Positions 1-6,328 of a DNA stretch of 33,776 nt are shown piece after piece. Source of the stretch: a virus. How positions within the stretch are numbered: position 1 is the first letter of the stretch; each line of letters begins with the position of its first letter. A program made the translations under genes and the position numbers. Below the pieces are notes generated by a model. It made no database searches and had not been told where the DNA came from. It saw only the letters and a list, made by a program, of their open reading frames with translations. Where the stretch lies: positions 1-33,776 of IMG/VR virus record IMGVR_UViG_3300007265_000004. One strand, 5' to 3'.

Positions 1-2
1 AT

Positions 3-125
3 GCCCGCATGGTGCGGTTGTCTCATGATAGCAACCAAACCGTTAGTGAGAAGCGCGATTACTACGTGACGCTGCGTCAACTGGAAGAAGCCTTTGTTCA
101 GATGCGCGATGAGGTGAGACGATGA
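3..125 (+). CDS. C-terminal end of an unidentified protein (cut by window edge)
   Basis: The third frame is open from the left edge and ends in TGA at 123-125, giving about 40 residues that end in QMRDEVRR. The start lies outside the window. The stop overlaps the ATG of the next gene by the ATGA arrangement used throughout this region, which supports it as a real gene tail. No domain can be recognised from so short a fragment. Confidence 0.6.
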   Translation, partial: ARMVRLSHDSNQTVSEKRDYYVTLRQLEEAFVQMRDEVRR

Positions 126-916
126 ATTGCCAACCATTTATTTGCGACGAATGCAGGAAGCTGGACAGGAATTGGTACGACTCTTGCCCTCACGCACCCC
201 AGCAAAACGGAGGCAGCGCGGGAGCAGCGAGCGCGTACAAGGAGCTCCTCAGCGACATGTACGAGGAGCTTAAGCCGGGACCGACTGGCGGGAATGATTA
301 CAGTGACGCTTGGCAAGTATTCGGCGAGAGGCTTACTGCGGCGGCGGAGGGCAGGCTAACTTATTTTACTGCGCCAGTCACACCAGGCAGCGCAGGATTG
401 AGAGTTACTGGCGAGCAGTTTAAGGCTGCATATTGGGCTGGATATAAAGGCCCCGCCGAAGAGATGTGGAATCGCATGGCCAATGCGCTCAACGCGAGTT
501 CGTTAGACGCACCTGCCTTTCTCAGCGGATTAGGCAATGAGACGGTTGCTGAGTTTGATGCGCGAGAGCTTGCCGCGGCCCCGCCCCTAGCGGAACTGTT
601 CAAGAACCGCTTTAACGCTGAATACACGCCCGAGTTGGAACAAGAGCTAATCGCCATTATCGAGCGCAAGCGGACTGCGCCTGCGGCCCCGCGTGACATG
701 GAGGACTTGTTTAATGCGCTGACTCCAGAGCAAATAAAGCGCGTCTCGCAAGAAGCTCAAGGCATCCGCTATTCAGACTTCTGGTGGAACGATCTCGCCA
801 AGCGACTAGCTGCGCTGGCCCCTGCACCAGCAGCGGGAAAGTGCCCTAGTTGCGGCCATCGTAACCATGATGGAGTCTCATGCTTGGAGTCGGATTCTTG
901 CGGGTGTGGACAATGA
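122..916 (+). CDS. Hypothetical protein with terminal Cys clusters (zinc-ribbon-like)
   Basis: This is a 264-aa protein of unknown function. It starts at an ATG overlapping the previous stop. The N-terminus has a CDECRK knuckle near residues 8-13. The last 25 residues hold a Cys/His cluster (CPSCGHRNH followed by CLESDSCGCG) that looks like a metal-binding ribbon. The middle is Ala- and Glu-rich, helical-looking and of unknown fold. It opens a run of overlapping small accessory genes typical of phage early regions. A role in DNA, RNA or protein binding is possible from the Cys clusters but unproven. Confidence 0.75.
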   Translation: MNCQPFICDECRKLDRNWYDSCPHAPQQNGGSAGAASAYKELLSDMYEELKPGPTGGNDYSDAWQVFGERLTAAAEGRLTYFTAPVTPGSAGLRVTGEQFKAAYWAGYKGPAEEMWNRMANALNASSLDAPAFLSGLGNETVAEFDARELAAAPPLAELFKNRFNAEYTPELEQELIAIIERKRTAPAAPRDMEDLFNALTPEQIKRVSQEAQGIRYSDFWWNDLAKRLAALAPAPAAGKCPSCGHRNHDGVSCLESDSCGCGQ

Positions 917-1065
917 GTGGGTGTAGCGTTTGCGGCAAGCCATCGAATCCAGTCTACATGTGTGACCGCGATGAGTTCGACAACCAGTATTGCGGCGAGT
1001 GCTTTGAGAAAACGGGCTGTAATCAGGAACACGATGAGGACTGCGCAACAGCGATTCGAGACTAA
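913..1065 (+). CDS. Small Cys-rich zinc-finger-like protein
   Basis: This 50-aa product has the pattern CSVCG, MCDRDEFD, YCGECFEKTGC and a late Cys (CATAIRD), so at least two CxxC-type knuckles. I chose the ATG at 913 because it overlaps the previous TGA (ATGA). A longer in-frame start at 880 would lie deep inside the upstream gene. It is probably a treble-clef or ribbon mini-protein; the function is unknown. Confidence 0.65.
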   Translation: MSGCSVCGKPSNPVYMCDRDEFDNQYCGECFEKTGCNQEHDEDCATAIRD

Positions 1066-1162
1066 TAGCTGGAACTCGGCATTTATCGCCATGCGAATTT
1101 ACGATGAAGTGTTAGCCGATTTGCAGGCGCTGGCTGAAGCACCAAAACAGGAGGGGAAGTGA
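1034..1162 (+). CDS. Small hypothetical protein
   Basis: This is a 42-aa product (starting MRTAQQRFE) in a different frame from the preceding gene, overlapping its 3' end by 32 bp. The ATG at 1034 is preceded by AGGAA with short spacing. A later ATG at 1091 would give only 23 residues. The C-terminus (YDEVLADLQALAEAP) is amphipathic helical. Its stop overlaps the GTG of the next gene. No family is recognised; the ORF could be shorter than given. Confidence 0.4.
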   Translation: MRTAQQRFETNSWNSAFIAMRIYDEVLADLQALAEAPKQEGK

Positions 1163-1629
1163 CGAAGCAGAACGAAGCACTGAAGCTGATTTACGGCAAG
1201 ATTTCCAGCCGAGGATTCTACGACAAGAATGACCTCATCGACATTGCCCTATTGCAGTGGATTCGGGACACAGCCGAAGCTGCGGTAGGTCAAGCGGCCA
1301 CCCCCGAGGCGAACTTGACGGGGCGACTCACGCGCAAGGAACGCGATGAAGTACTGGTGCTGGCCTCGAATTGCTGGGACCGCGACTGGTTTCCTGAGCA
1401 GGAAGCGCAGGATGGATTTATCGCGTGGATTGATAAGCGGCTGTGTGGCGCGGGGCTGCGCGCCAAGCTGGAGGCGAAGGTGAAGGAGTGGCGCACGAAC
1501 TGTAGCGAGAATAAAGACGCGCACAAAGCGGAAAATAATCTGCTTGGATATGAATACCATCGCGGTGCATGTGAGGCATACCGTCGCGTGGAGCAACTGT
1601 TAGGCGAGGGGAAGGAGACGCGCCCATGA
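1159..1629 (+). CDS. Hypothetical protein, 156 aa
   Basis: It starts at a GTG overlapping the previous stop, with a good Shine-Dalgarno (GGAGGGG) just upstream. The product is soluble, mixed-charge and helical-looking, with no signal peptide or membrane segment. I do not recognise a family. The stop overlaps the ATG of the next small gene at 1626, so translation is probably coupled along the cluster. Confidence 0.65.
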   Translation: MTKQNEALKLIYGKISSRGFYDKNDLIDIALLQWIRDTAEAAVGQAATPEANLTGRLTRKERDEVLVLASNCWDRDWFPEQEAQDGFIAWIDKRLCGAGLRAKLEAKVKEWRTNCSENKDAHKAENNLLGYEYHRGACEAYRRVEQLLGEGKETRP

Positions 1630-1736
1630 CCACTAAGCAGGAGCGCAAGCCGAAACCCTGTAGCTGCCGCGACCGCATCATCTGTCCCATTTGCGGACTA
1701 TGCGAACGTTGCGGAAAGGAAATAAAGAAGCCATGA
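1626..1736 (+). CDS. Mini zinc-finger protein, 36 aa
   Basis: The 36-residue product has the Cys series CSC, CPICG and CERCG within 20 residues, flanked by Lys/Arg-rich ends (starts MTTKQERKPKP, ends GKEIKKP). This matches a single treble-clef or rubredoxin-like knuckle. Both ends use ATGA overlaps with neighbouring genes, which supports translation. It may be a nucleic-acid-binding or protein-modulating mini-protein; the function is inferred only from the Cys pattern. Confidence 0.55.
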   Translation: MTTKQERKPKPCSCRDRIICPICGLCERCGKEIKKP

Positions 1737-2062
1737 CGCAAAAGCTGGAAGAGAGAGCGCGAAAGTTGGCAAAGTTGCTGGAGCCTCATTTGGGTGATGC
1801 CGAGTGGTACACCGAAGAAACAGCAGTAGAGACGATTGTGGGGTGGCTGGCCGGGGCGCTGGCCGCGTGTGCGCTGGAAACGTCTAAGCCGCTAATTGAA
1901 GCTGCGACTGCTTTACTCGCTAAGCTTGATGAAATTGAGAGGGACACGTCTGGCATATTCGTGATGGCTCACGTTCACGGAATGCCCTACAAGGGTCCGA
2001 ATTGGGCGGAAGAATACAAAGCGATGCGCACCACGCTAGAACGCGCAGCGGAGGGGAAATGA
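1733..2062 (+). CDS. Hypothetical helical protein, 109 aa
   Basis: I placed the start at the ATG overlapping the TGA of the preceding gene (ATGA at 1733), with GGAAAGGA-like purines upstream; the frame is open further 5' but that would run back into the other gene. The product is mostly helical, with a Leu/Ala-rich middle (VGWLAGALAACALE) too short and charged at its flanks to be a sure membrane span. No recognised domain. The stop overlaps the next gene. Confidence 0.6.
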   Translation: MTQKLEERARKLAKLLEPHLGDAEWYTEETAVETIVGWLAGALAACALETSKPLIEAATALLAKLDEIERDTSGIFVMAHVHGMPYKGPNWAEEYKAMRTTLERAAEGK

Positions 2063-2379
2063 AGCGACGTAAACGAGAGGTATTCCGCGGCATTCAGGTG
2101 CAGCCGCCGATCTTTACCCCGGCAATGGCAGGAGGTTGCGGCGTGCCAGCAGTTCTGTCGGAGACAGTCTTTACCTACAACATCCCCGTCTACCACTCTG
2201 GCGACATGCTGATAAATATTCCGCCGCTGAAAAAGTTCAAAGCTGGTGACAAAGTACGGGTCACTGTGGAGCTGGAACGCGCAGCCCAGCCAGAGACAGG
2301 GCAGGGGAGGGGGTCTTCTCACAAACCGAGCGGCGGGCAGCAGCATGGCGACCGCATCAAGGAGGCTGAGCGTGGATGA
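2059..2379 (+). CDS. Hypothetical protein, 106 aa
   Basis: It starts at the ATG at 2059 overlapping the previous TGA, after a GGAGGGG Shine-Dalgarno. The first residues are very basic (MKRRKREVF). A central stretch is beta-rich (INIPPLKKFKAGDKVRVTVE), like a small barrel or SH3-type fold. The C-terminal 35 residues are Gly/Gln/Ser-rich and probably disordered. The function is unknown. Confidence 0.55.
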   Translation: MKRRKREVFRGIQVQPPIFTPAMAGGCGVPAVLSETVFTYNIPVYHSGDMLINIPPLKKFKAGDKVRVTVELERAAQPETGQGRGSSHKPSGGQQHGDRIKEAERG

Positions 2380-2650
2380 CAAGCGCAAGGGCATGAAGCG
2401 AATGATTTGGTATGCCGCTACAGGGCGCTGCATGTGCTGTGGGTGGCCGCTGGCAAAGGACAGGGACTCCGGTTGCGTTCAAGGAGATTGCTCGTTCCGT
2501 CCAGCGCATAGCGATTTCATGTACGACGATTGGCGTCTGCATATGGAGATTTTGAAAAACATAACCACGCCGAGGCCAAAACAGGCGATAGCCATGACTG
2601 AATCCACGCCGCTGGGTGAAAAAAGGCCGGGGAAGGAGCAGCAGCCCTGA
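2372..2650 (+). CDS. Cys-rich hypothetical protein, 92 aa
   Basis: I chose the GTG at 2372 because GGAGG lies 6 nt upstream; a longer ORF to 2246 would overlap the previous gene for over 100 bp. The product has a Cys cluster (GRCMCCGWP, then SGCVQGDCSF followed by RPAH) that could bind one zinc ion. The C-terminal tail is Lys/Pro-rich. No known family. Its stop TGA lies inside the CCCTGAG that seems to start the next gene. Confidence 0.55.
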   Translation: MDDKRKGMKRMIWYAATGRCMCCGWPLAKDRDSGCVQGDCSFRPAHSDFMYDDWRLHMEILKNITTPRPKQAIAMTESTPLGEKRPGKEQQP

Positions 2651-2931
2651 GCGATATTAAGCTGAAAACTGGCAAGGTATTACGAGCCAATCGCGGCATA
2701 TTAGGCCTAACGCCCGATCTGGAACTGACTGAAGGCTATGACGGTGGATTCTGGTTTGAGGATGATGACCCGGACCCGCAATACCAGCCACTAACTCCAG
2801 AAGAGCGAGCTGAAATAGCCGATATGATGATTGACCGCTGGCAGAGGTGGAAAGCCGGGAAAACAGCCCGCCCAGATATAGCAATCCCTGGTGAGGAGTG
2901 GCGTGAGAATGAGGCGGAGGGGAGCGTTTGA
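2647..2931 (+). CDS. Hypothetical protein with apparent CTG start, 94 aa
   Basis: The frame is open from the previous stop to 2931 and encodes an acidic soluble protein (FEDDDPDPQYQP near residues 36-47, then an amphipathic helix EERAEIADMMIDRWQRW). There is no ATG, GTG or TTG before the Met pair near residue 60. The CTG at 2647 overlaps the previous TGA and has GGAAGGAG 7-8 nt upstream, so it is the likely initiator. Protein-like composition and coupling to both neighbours support a real gene that a standard gene caller would miss. Function unknown. Confidence 0.55.
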   Translation: MSDIKLKTGKVLRANRGILGLTPDLELTEGYDGGFWFEDDDPDPQYQPLTPEERAEIADMMIDRWQRWKAGKTARPDIAIPGEEWRENEAEGSV

Positions 2932-3128
2932 CGGATCGCCGGCGCAAATTGACCGAAGACCAAGTGCGAGGGATACGGGCAGCGCGTGCGGCCGGCCGAA
3001 CCTACGGACAAATAGCCATTCACTTCAAAGTCGATAGAGCAGTCATCTGGCGCGTAATCAACGGCTTCAGCTACAAATCGTCAACGGAAAATCGTCAACA
3101 CCTGCCAGAAACACTTGACTCGCCCTGA
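2928..3128 (+). CDS. Small helix-turn-helix DNA-binding protein
   Basis: This 66-aa protein starts at a TTG overlapping the previous TGA, with GGAGGGG upstream. Residues about 8-46 match an HTH_7/Hin-resolvase-type C-terminal HTH: LTEDQVRGIRAARAAG, then YGQIAIHFKVDRAVIWRVIN, with the usual Ala-x-x-(F/Y) turn and an 'IWRVING' recognition-helix end. The tail is polar. It probably binds DNA as a small phage regulator; its target is unknown. Its stop sits in the CCCTGAG associated with the next gene. Confidence 0.7.
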   Translation: MTDRRRKLTEDQVRGIRAARAAGRTYGQIAIHFKVDRAVIWRVINGFSYKSSTENRQHLPETLDSP

Positions 3129-3559
3129 GTCATAGCGAATCATCAACTTACCACTCTGCATCACGCTGGGGCGCTGGTCGGCCTCCTCCGCTGGCGCCCA
3201 GAGCGGGAAAGAGTGGGAAAGCAACACCTTGCGCCTGGGTTCGACAGGCAGCTCCCCATGAAGGAATTCCCATCCCTAAACCCCGCGTAGCCGTCATCCT
3301 TGAGGACGGCAGTAATCCTGCCCATCTGTATCAATTCGAAGCGAAATCCCGTGTCGACGAAGGCAAAGCCTTCTGGGATGGAATCGCTTGCGGCTACGAC
3401 AGCCAATACGATGCCATCCGTATGTTATCCAAACGGGTGAGCGTGCGTGGTGTTTTCGATGAGTGGAAGGCGCGGCCGAGCGGCAATAGCTTACCGGGCT
3501 TCAGCTTCACAAGGCATGACAAGGCCCTGCGCGGAGAATTGGTGCTTCAGCTTGTCTGA
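3125..3559 (+). CDS. Hypothetical protein without a standard start codon
   Basis: The frame is open from before 3125 to TGA at 3557-3559. From about 3279 it is clearly protein-like (RVAVILEDG, FEAKSRVDEGKAFWDGIACG, a basic C-terminus). No ATG, GTG or TTG precedes that part. One possibility is CTG at 3125 overlapping the previous TGA (144 codons), but the first 45 residues would be low in complexity. Another is ATG at 3258 (MKEFPSLNP) with a -1 shift at A-AAC-CCC (3278-3284). A third is an upstream mutation or sequence error. Function unknown; the exact 5' end is uncertain. Confidence 0.45.
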   Translation: MSHSESSTYHSASRWGAGRPPPLAPRAGKSGKATPCAWVRQAAPHEGIPIPKPRVAVILEDGSNPAHLYQFEAKSRVDEGKAFWDGIACGYDSQYDAIRMLSKRVSVRGVFDEWKARPSGNSLPGFSFTRHDKALRGELVLQLV

Positions 3560-3602
3560 ATCGCGCGAGCACATTGCAGATTACGCATGAGCGGGTATTG
3601 AT

Positions 3603-4019
3603 GTGCGAAAGCGAACAGCCCAATCCATTGAGGAACACAAGGCAGCGGTTTCCACTGAGCCCAAAGGGAAGAACAAACGAGGCGACGGGCGTGGCAAGCA
3701 CCCAAACTCCCGAAAGGGAGACACTAATCTCAAACCGTTCCCCCCTGGCGTGTCAGGAAACCCCGGAGGCTTACCCGGTACGGACATTGCTGCGCTTATC
3801 GCTCGCCGCGCCTTCGAGCAGAATGAACAGCAGGTCACAGAGGGCATGGTCGCTCAGCTCCGTAAAGGCAATGCCTACGCTTTCAGCGTCCTCGCGGACC
3901 GAGCCTACGGGAAAGTGAAAGAGACGCAGCAAGTGGAACTGACTGGGCCTGGCGGCAAGGCATTGGCGATCACGATAAAACTGGTGAAGGGCGATGGCGG
4001 CGGCAAGTCCAAGTCTTGA
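3603..4019 (+). CDS. DUF5681-type protein, probable small terminase subunit
   Basis: This 138-aa protein contains the signature of the DUF5681 family: a basic, Gly/Pro-rich segment (KPFPPGVSGNPGG near residues 44-56) followed by a helical part (IAALIARRAFEQNEQQ) and a linker to RAYGKVKETQ. Such proteins commonly lie directly before a large terminase and are thought to act as the DNA-recognising small subunit. Here the end overlaps the large-terminase start by 26 bp. The GTG at 3603 follows an in-frame TGA, so it is the first usable start. Assignment rests on motif and position. Confidence 0.75.
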   Translation: MRKRTAQSIEEHKAAVSTEPKGKNKRGDGRGKHPNSRKGDTNLKPFPPGVSGNPGGLPGTDIAALIARRAFEQNEQQVTEGMVAQLRKGNAYAFSVLADRAYGKVKETQQVELTGPGGKALAITIKLVKGDGGGKSKS

Positions 4020-5322
4020 ACTCACGGCTGAGTTTCCCGAGAAGCTGCAATTTCTCTTTGAGCCTCATCGGTACAAAGTTGCGAAAGGCGGGCGAGCTGG
4101 CGTGAAGTCGTGGAATTTCGCGCGGGCATTGCTGCTGATTTGCGCGCAGCCGTCTTTGCTGTGGCCGGGACGGACAGAGGCTCCGCGTATTCTTTGCGCC
4201 CGCGAAACGCAGAAGTCTATTGGGGAGTCAGTCCATCATCTCCTTGAGGAGCAGATCGGCCTATTAGGATTGGGGAAGTTTTACGAGGTCCAACAGTCGG
4301 TAATCCTATGCAAGAACGGTGGGCAATTTGCCTTTGCGGGGATTCGGCAGAACGTTGCGAATATCAAGTCGTTCGAGGGGTTTGACATCGTTTGGGTAGA
4401 GGAAGCGCAGCGCGTCTCGAAGAATAGCTGGAACGTGCTCATTCCTACCATCCGCAAAGAAGGCTCTGAGATTTGGGTATCGTTCAACCCGGAGCTTGAG
4501 AGCGATGAAACCTTTCAGCGGTTCGTGGTGGCGCCGCCGACCAATGCGGTGGTAGTGCATACCACGTTCCGTGACAATCCCTGGCTGTCTGAAGTCATTA
4601 AGCAGGAGATTGAGGACTGCCGGCGACGTTCAGACGACGATTATCAGCACGTGTATGAGGGTCACTGCAAGCAAGTGGTAGAGGGCGCGATTTACAAGAA
4701 AGAGGTTCTCGCCGCCGAAAAGAATGGCCAGTTTACCCGCGTGCCTTACGATCCAACCCATCCTGTCAATACGTTTTGGGATTTAGGATTTGGCGACAAT
4801 ACCTCCATTTGGTTCGAGCAGAGCATTGGGTTCGAGTTTCGATTCATTGACCACCTGAGCGGGTCATTACAGGCGCTGAGCTACTACCTCAAGGCCATGC
4901 AGGAGCGCGGATATACCTACGGCCTGCATTACCTGCCGTGGGATGGTGCGGCGAAAGAGTTGGGCACTGGGCGTTCGATCCAAGAGCAAATCCAGGCGGT
5001 CTACGGCAAAGAGAATGTACGCTGCGCGAAGAAGCTCGCCGTAACGGATGGTATTGAAGCGGTTCGCGCGATCTTCCCCAAGTGCTACTTTGAGCGTGAG
5101 AAGTGTGCGGACGGCCTGCAATCACTTCGGCACTATCGCTACGCCTACGATGAGAACTTGCGTACCTTCAAGCGCGAGCCTTTGCACGATTGGGCCTCGC
5201 ACGACGCGGATGCATTGCGCACAGCAGCGGTGGCCGTGAAAGAAGAAGCGCGGCCAAAGCAGACGAGTGAGCCAGTGACTAGTTCTTATTTTCCCCGCGG
5301 TGACGGCGCATGGATGAGCTGA
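3994..5322 (+). CDS. terL: Phage terminase large subunit (PBSX/Terminase_3 type)
   Basis: This is the 442-aa ATPase-nuclease motor that pumps DNA into the procapsid through the portal. The Walker A loop is at residues 32-39 (GGRAGVKS, a variant of GGRGSGKS). Walker B with the catalytic Glu pair is in FDIVWVEEAQ near residue 130. The C-terminal RNase H-like nuclease carries FWDLGFGDNTSIW near residue 260 and a late DWASHDADALR. Length is normal for the family. GAAGGGCG precedes the ATG. The GroES-like and portal genes follow within 1 kb. Confidence 0.95.
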   Translation: MAAASPSLELTAEFPEKLQFLFEPHRYKVAKGGRAGVKSWNFARALLLICAQPSLLWPGRTEAPRILCARETQKSIGESVHHLLEEQIGLLGLGKFYEVQQSVILCKNGGQFAFAGIRQNVANIKSFEGFDIVWVEEAQRVSKNSWNVLIPTIRKEGSEIWVSFNPELESDETFQRFVVAPPTNAVVVHTTFRDNPWLSEVIKQEIEDCRRRSDDDYQHVYEGHCKQVVEGAIYKKEVLAAEKNGQFTRVPYDPTHPVNTFWDLGFGDNTSIWFEQSIGFEFRFIDHLSGSLQALSYYLKAMQERGYTYGLHYLPWDGAAKELGTGRSIQEQIQAVYGKENVRCAKKLAVTDGIEAVRAIFPKCYFEREKCADGLQSLRHYRYAYDENLRTFKREPLHDWASHDADALRTAAVAVKEEARPKQTSEPVTSSYFPRGDGAWMS

Positions 5323-5333
5323 AGGAGGCTCCG

Positions 5334-5597
5334 ATGGACAAAGGCGTAGCGGTAGCAGAATCAACAAAGAGCAAGAAAGTTCCGAAAGTTATCGACCATT
5401 TGCGTATTAGCCGATCGCTCGAAGGCGGCCATGTGATTGAGCACCACTACACCAGCTATCAGCATGAGCCGAAGCCGTACAAATTCGGCAAAGAAGAAGG
5501 CGGGCGCGCAGCGGCACATATTGCGCGTCACGCTGGCCTACCACATCCGAAGTTGGGCGAGCAAGAGGGCTCCGAATCCGAATCAGAGGTCGAATAG
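5334..5597 (+). CDS. Hypothetical protein, 87 aa
   Basis: I chose the ATG at 5334 because GAAGGAGG ends about 6 nt upstream; the in-frame ATG at 5310 would overlap terL. The product is Lys- and His-rich in the middle (VIEHHYTSYQHEPKPYKFG), with an acidic C-terminal tail (SESESEVE). It lies between the terminase and the co-chaperonin/portal genes, a place where phages often keep small head-associated or accessory proteins. No family recognised. Confidence 0.6.
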   Translation: MDKGVAVAESTKSKKVPKVIDHLRISRSLEGGHVIEHHYTSYQHEPKPYKFGKEEGGRAAAHIARHAGLPHPKLGEQEGSESESEVE

Positions 5598-5774
5598 ATG
5601 CCCGCCTTCCTCGAAGCCAAGCTTAAAAAAGAGTATGGCAACAACAAGCACGCCATCTACGGAACCATGAACAAGGTCGGTGCTATGCGCGGCAATAAAG
5701 AAACCAAGAAGGGCCGCGCGATGCAGAAGAAGCATGACCGCAAGATGAGCGGAAAGCTGAGCGAGATGGCATGA
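5598..5774 (+). CDS. Small basic hypothetical protein, 58 aa
   Basis: It begins with the ATG directly after the preceding TAG (TAGATG). The product is strongly basic and polar (KLKKEYGNNKHAIYGTMNKVG, then KKGRAMQKKHDRKM). Similar short Lys-rich proteins with a 'YG-xx-NKIGAMRGN' flavour are common before portal genes in phages, so it is probably real. It may bind DNA, but that is an inference from charge alone. The stop overlaps the next ATG. Confidence 0.6.
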   Translation: MPAFLEAKLKKEYGNNKHAIYGTMNKVGAMRGNKETKKGRAMQKKHDRKMSGKLSEMA

Positions 5775-6328
5775 AGGACTTTGCCGAAATAATCGGCGAG
5801 CCCTACGTGGGCCGCCAAAAATCCAAGCGGGAAATTCGCGACACCACGCATGGCAAGCCTGAGAAGCCTGCGAACTATGTGTATGGCCAGAAGCTCTCAG
5901 AGTGGGATTCATCGCTACCAGTGGGCAGTCTCTCGCGCGATGCATTTATCCGCCGCGTCGAGCCGATGCGGGACCGTATTTTAGTGCAGCTCATTTCGAC
6001 TAAGCAGCAAGGCTCAATCACGCTGACGGACCCTGAGCCACTGATCGGCGGGTGCCGCAAGGCGGTGGTGCTCAAGACGGGGCCTGGGAAGCGCGTGCCG
6101 GGTGAGTGGTGGAAGCGCAGTAAGCCGCTGTTCCTCTCGATGGATGACGCTGAAACTAGCAAGGAAATATCCGTGCCTGTGGTTGGAAGCGACTGGGAAT
6201 GGATTCTCGGCTATCGCCAGCCTCTAAGCGTGCAACCCGGCAACGTCGTGCTCATTGGCAACTGGGTAGACCTCGAAGTGGAAGATGTAGCGCTGTGTCA
6301 AGAAGCGGATATTCGCGTTCGACTCTAA
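5771..6328 (+). CDS. GroES-like co-chaperonin domain protein
   Basis: This 185-aa protein has the order of a GroES chain in its last 125 residues. VEPMRDRILVQL (63-74) resembles the GroES start 'RPLHDRVIVK'. A mobile-loop-like stretch carries the hydrophobic tripeptide ITL (residues 81-89, GSITLTDPE; GroES has IVL). CRKAVVLKTGPGK (95-107) matches 'GEVLAVGNG'. VQPGNVVLIGNW (154-165) matches 'VKVGDIVIF', with a final strand near EADIRV. It has a 60-aa N-terminal extension and a 45-aa insertion that GroES lacks. Phage co-chaperonins such as T4 gp31 help the host GroEL fold capsid protein; its place just before the portal gene fits that. Confidence 0.75.
   Translation: MKDFAEIIGEPYVGRQKSKREIRDTTHGKPEKPANYVYGQKLSEWDSSLPVGSLSRDAFIRRVEPMRDRILVQLISTKQQGSITLTDPEPLIGGCRKAVVLKTGPGKRVPGEWWKRSKPLFLSMDDAETSKEISVPVVGSDWEWILGYRQPLSVQPGNVVLIGNWVDLEVEDVALCQEADIRVRL

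Noticed and set aside
3161-3406. Minus-strand frame antisense to the start-less gene
   Set aside because: The plus-strand frame continues with protein-like sequence to 3559 and fits between the coupled genes; the antisense one does not.
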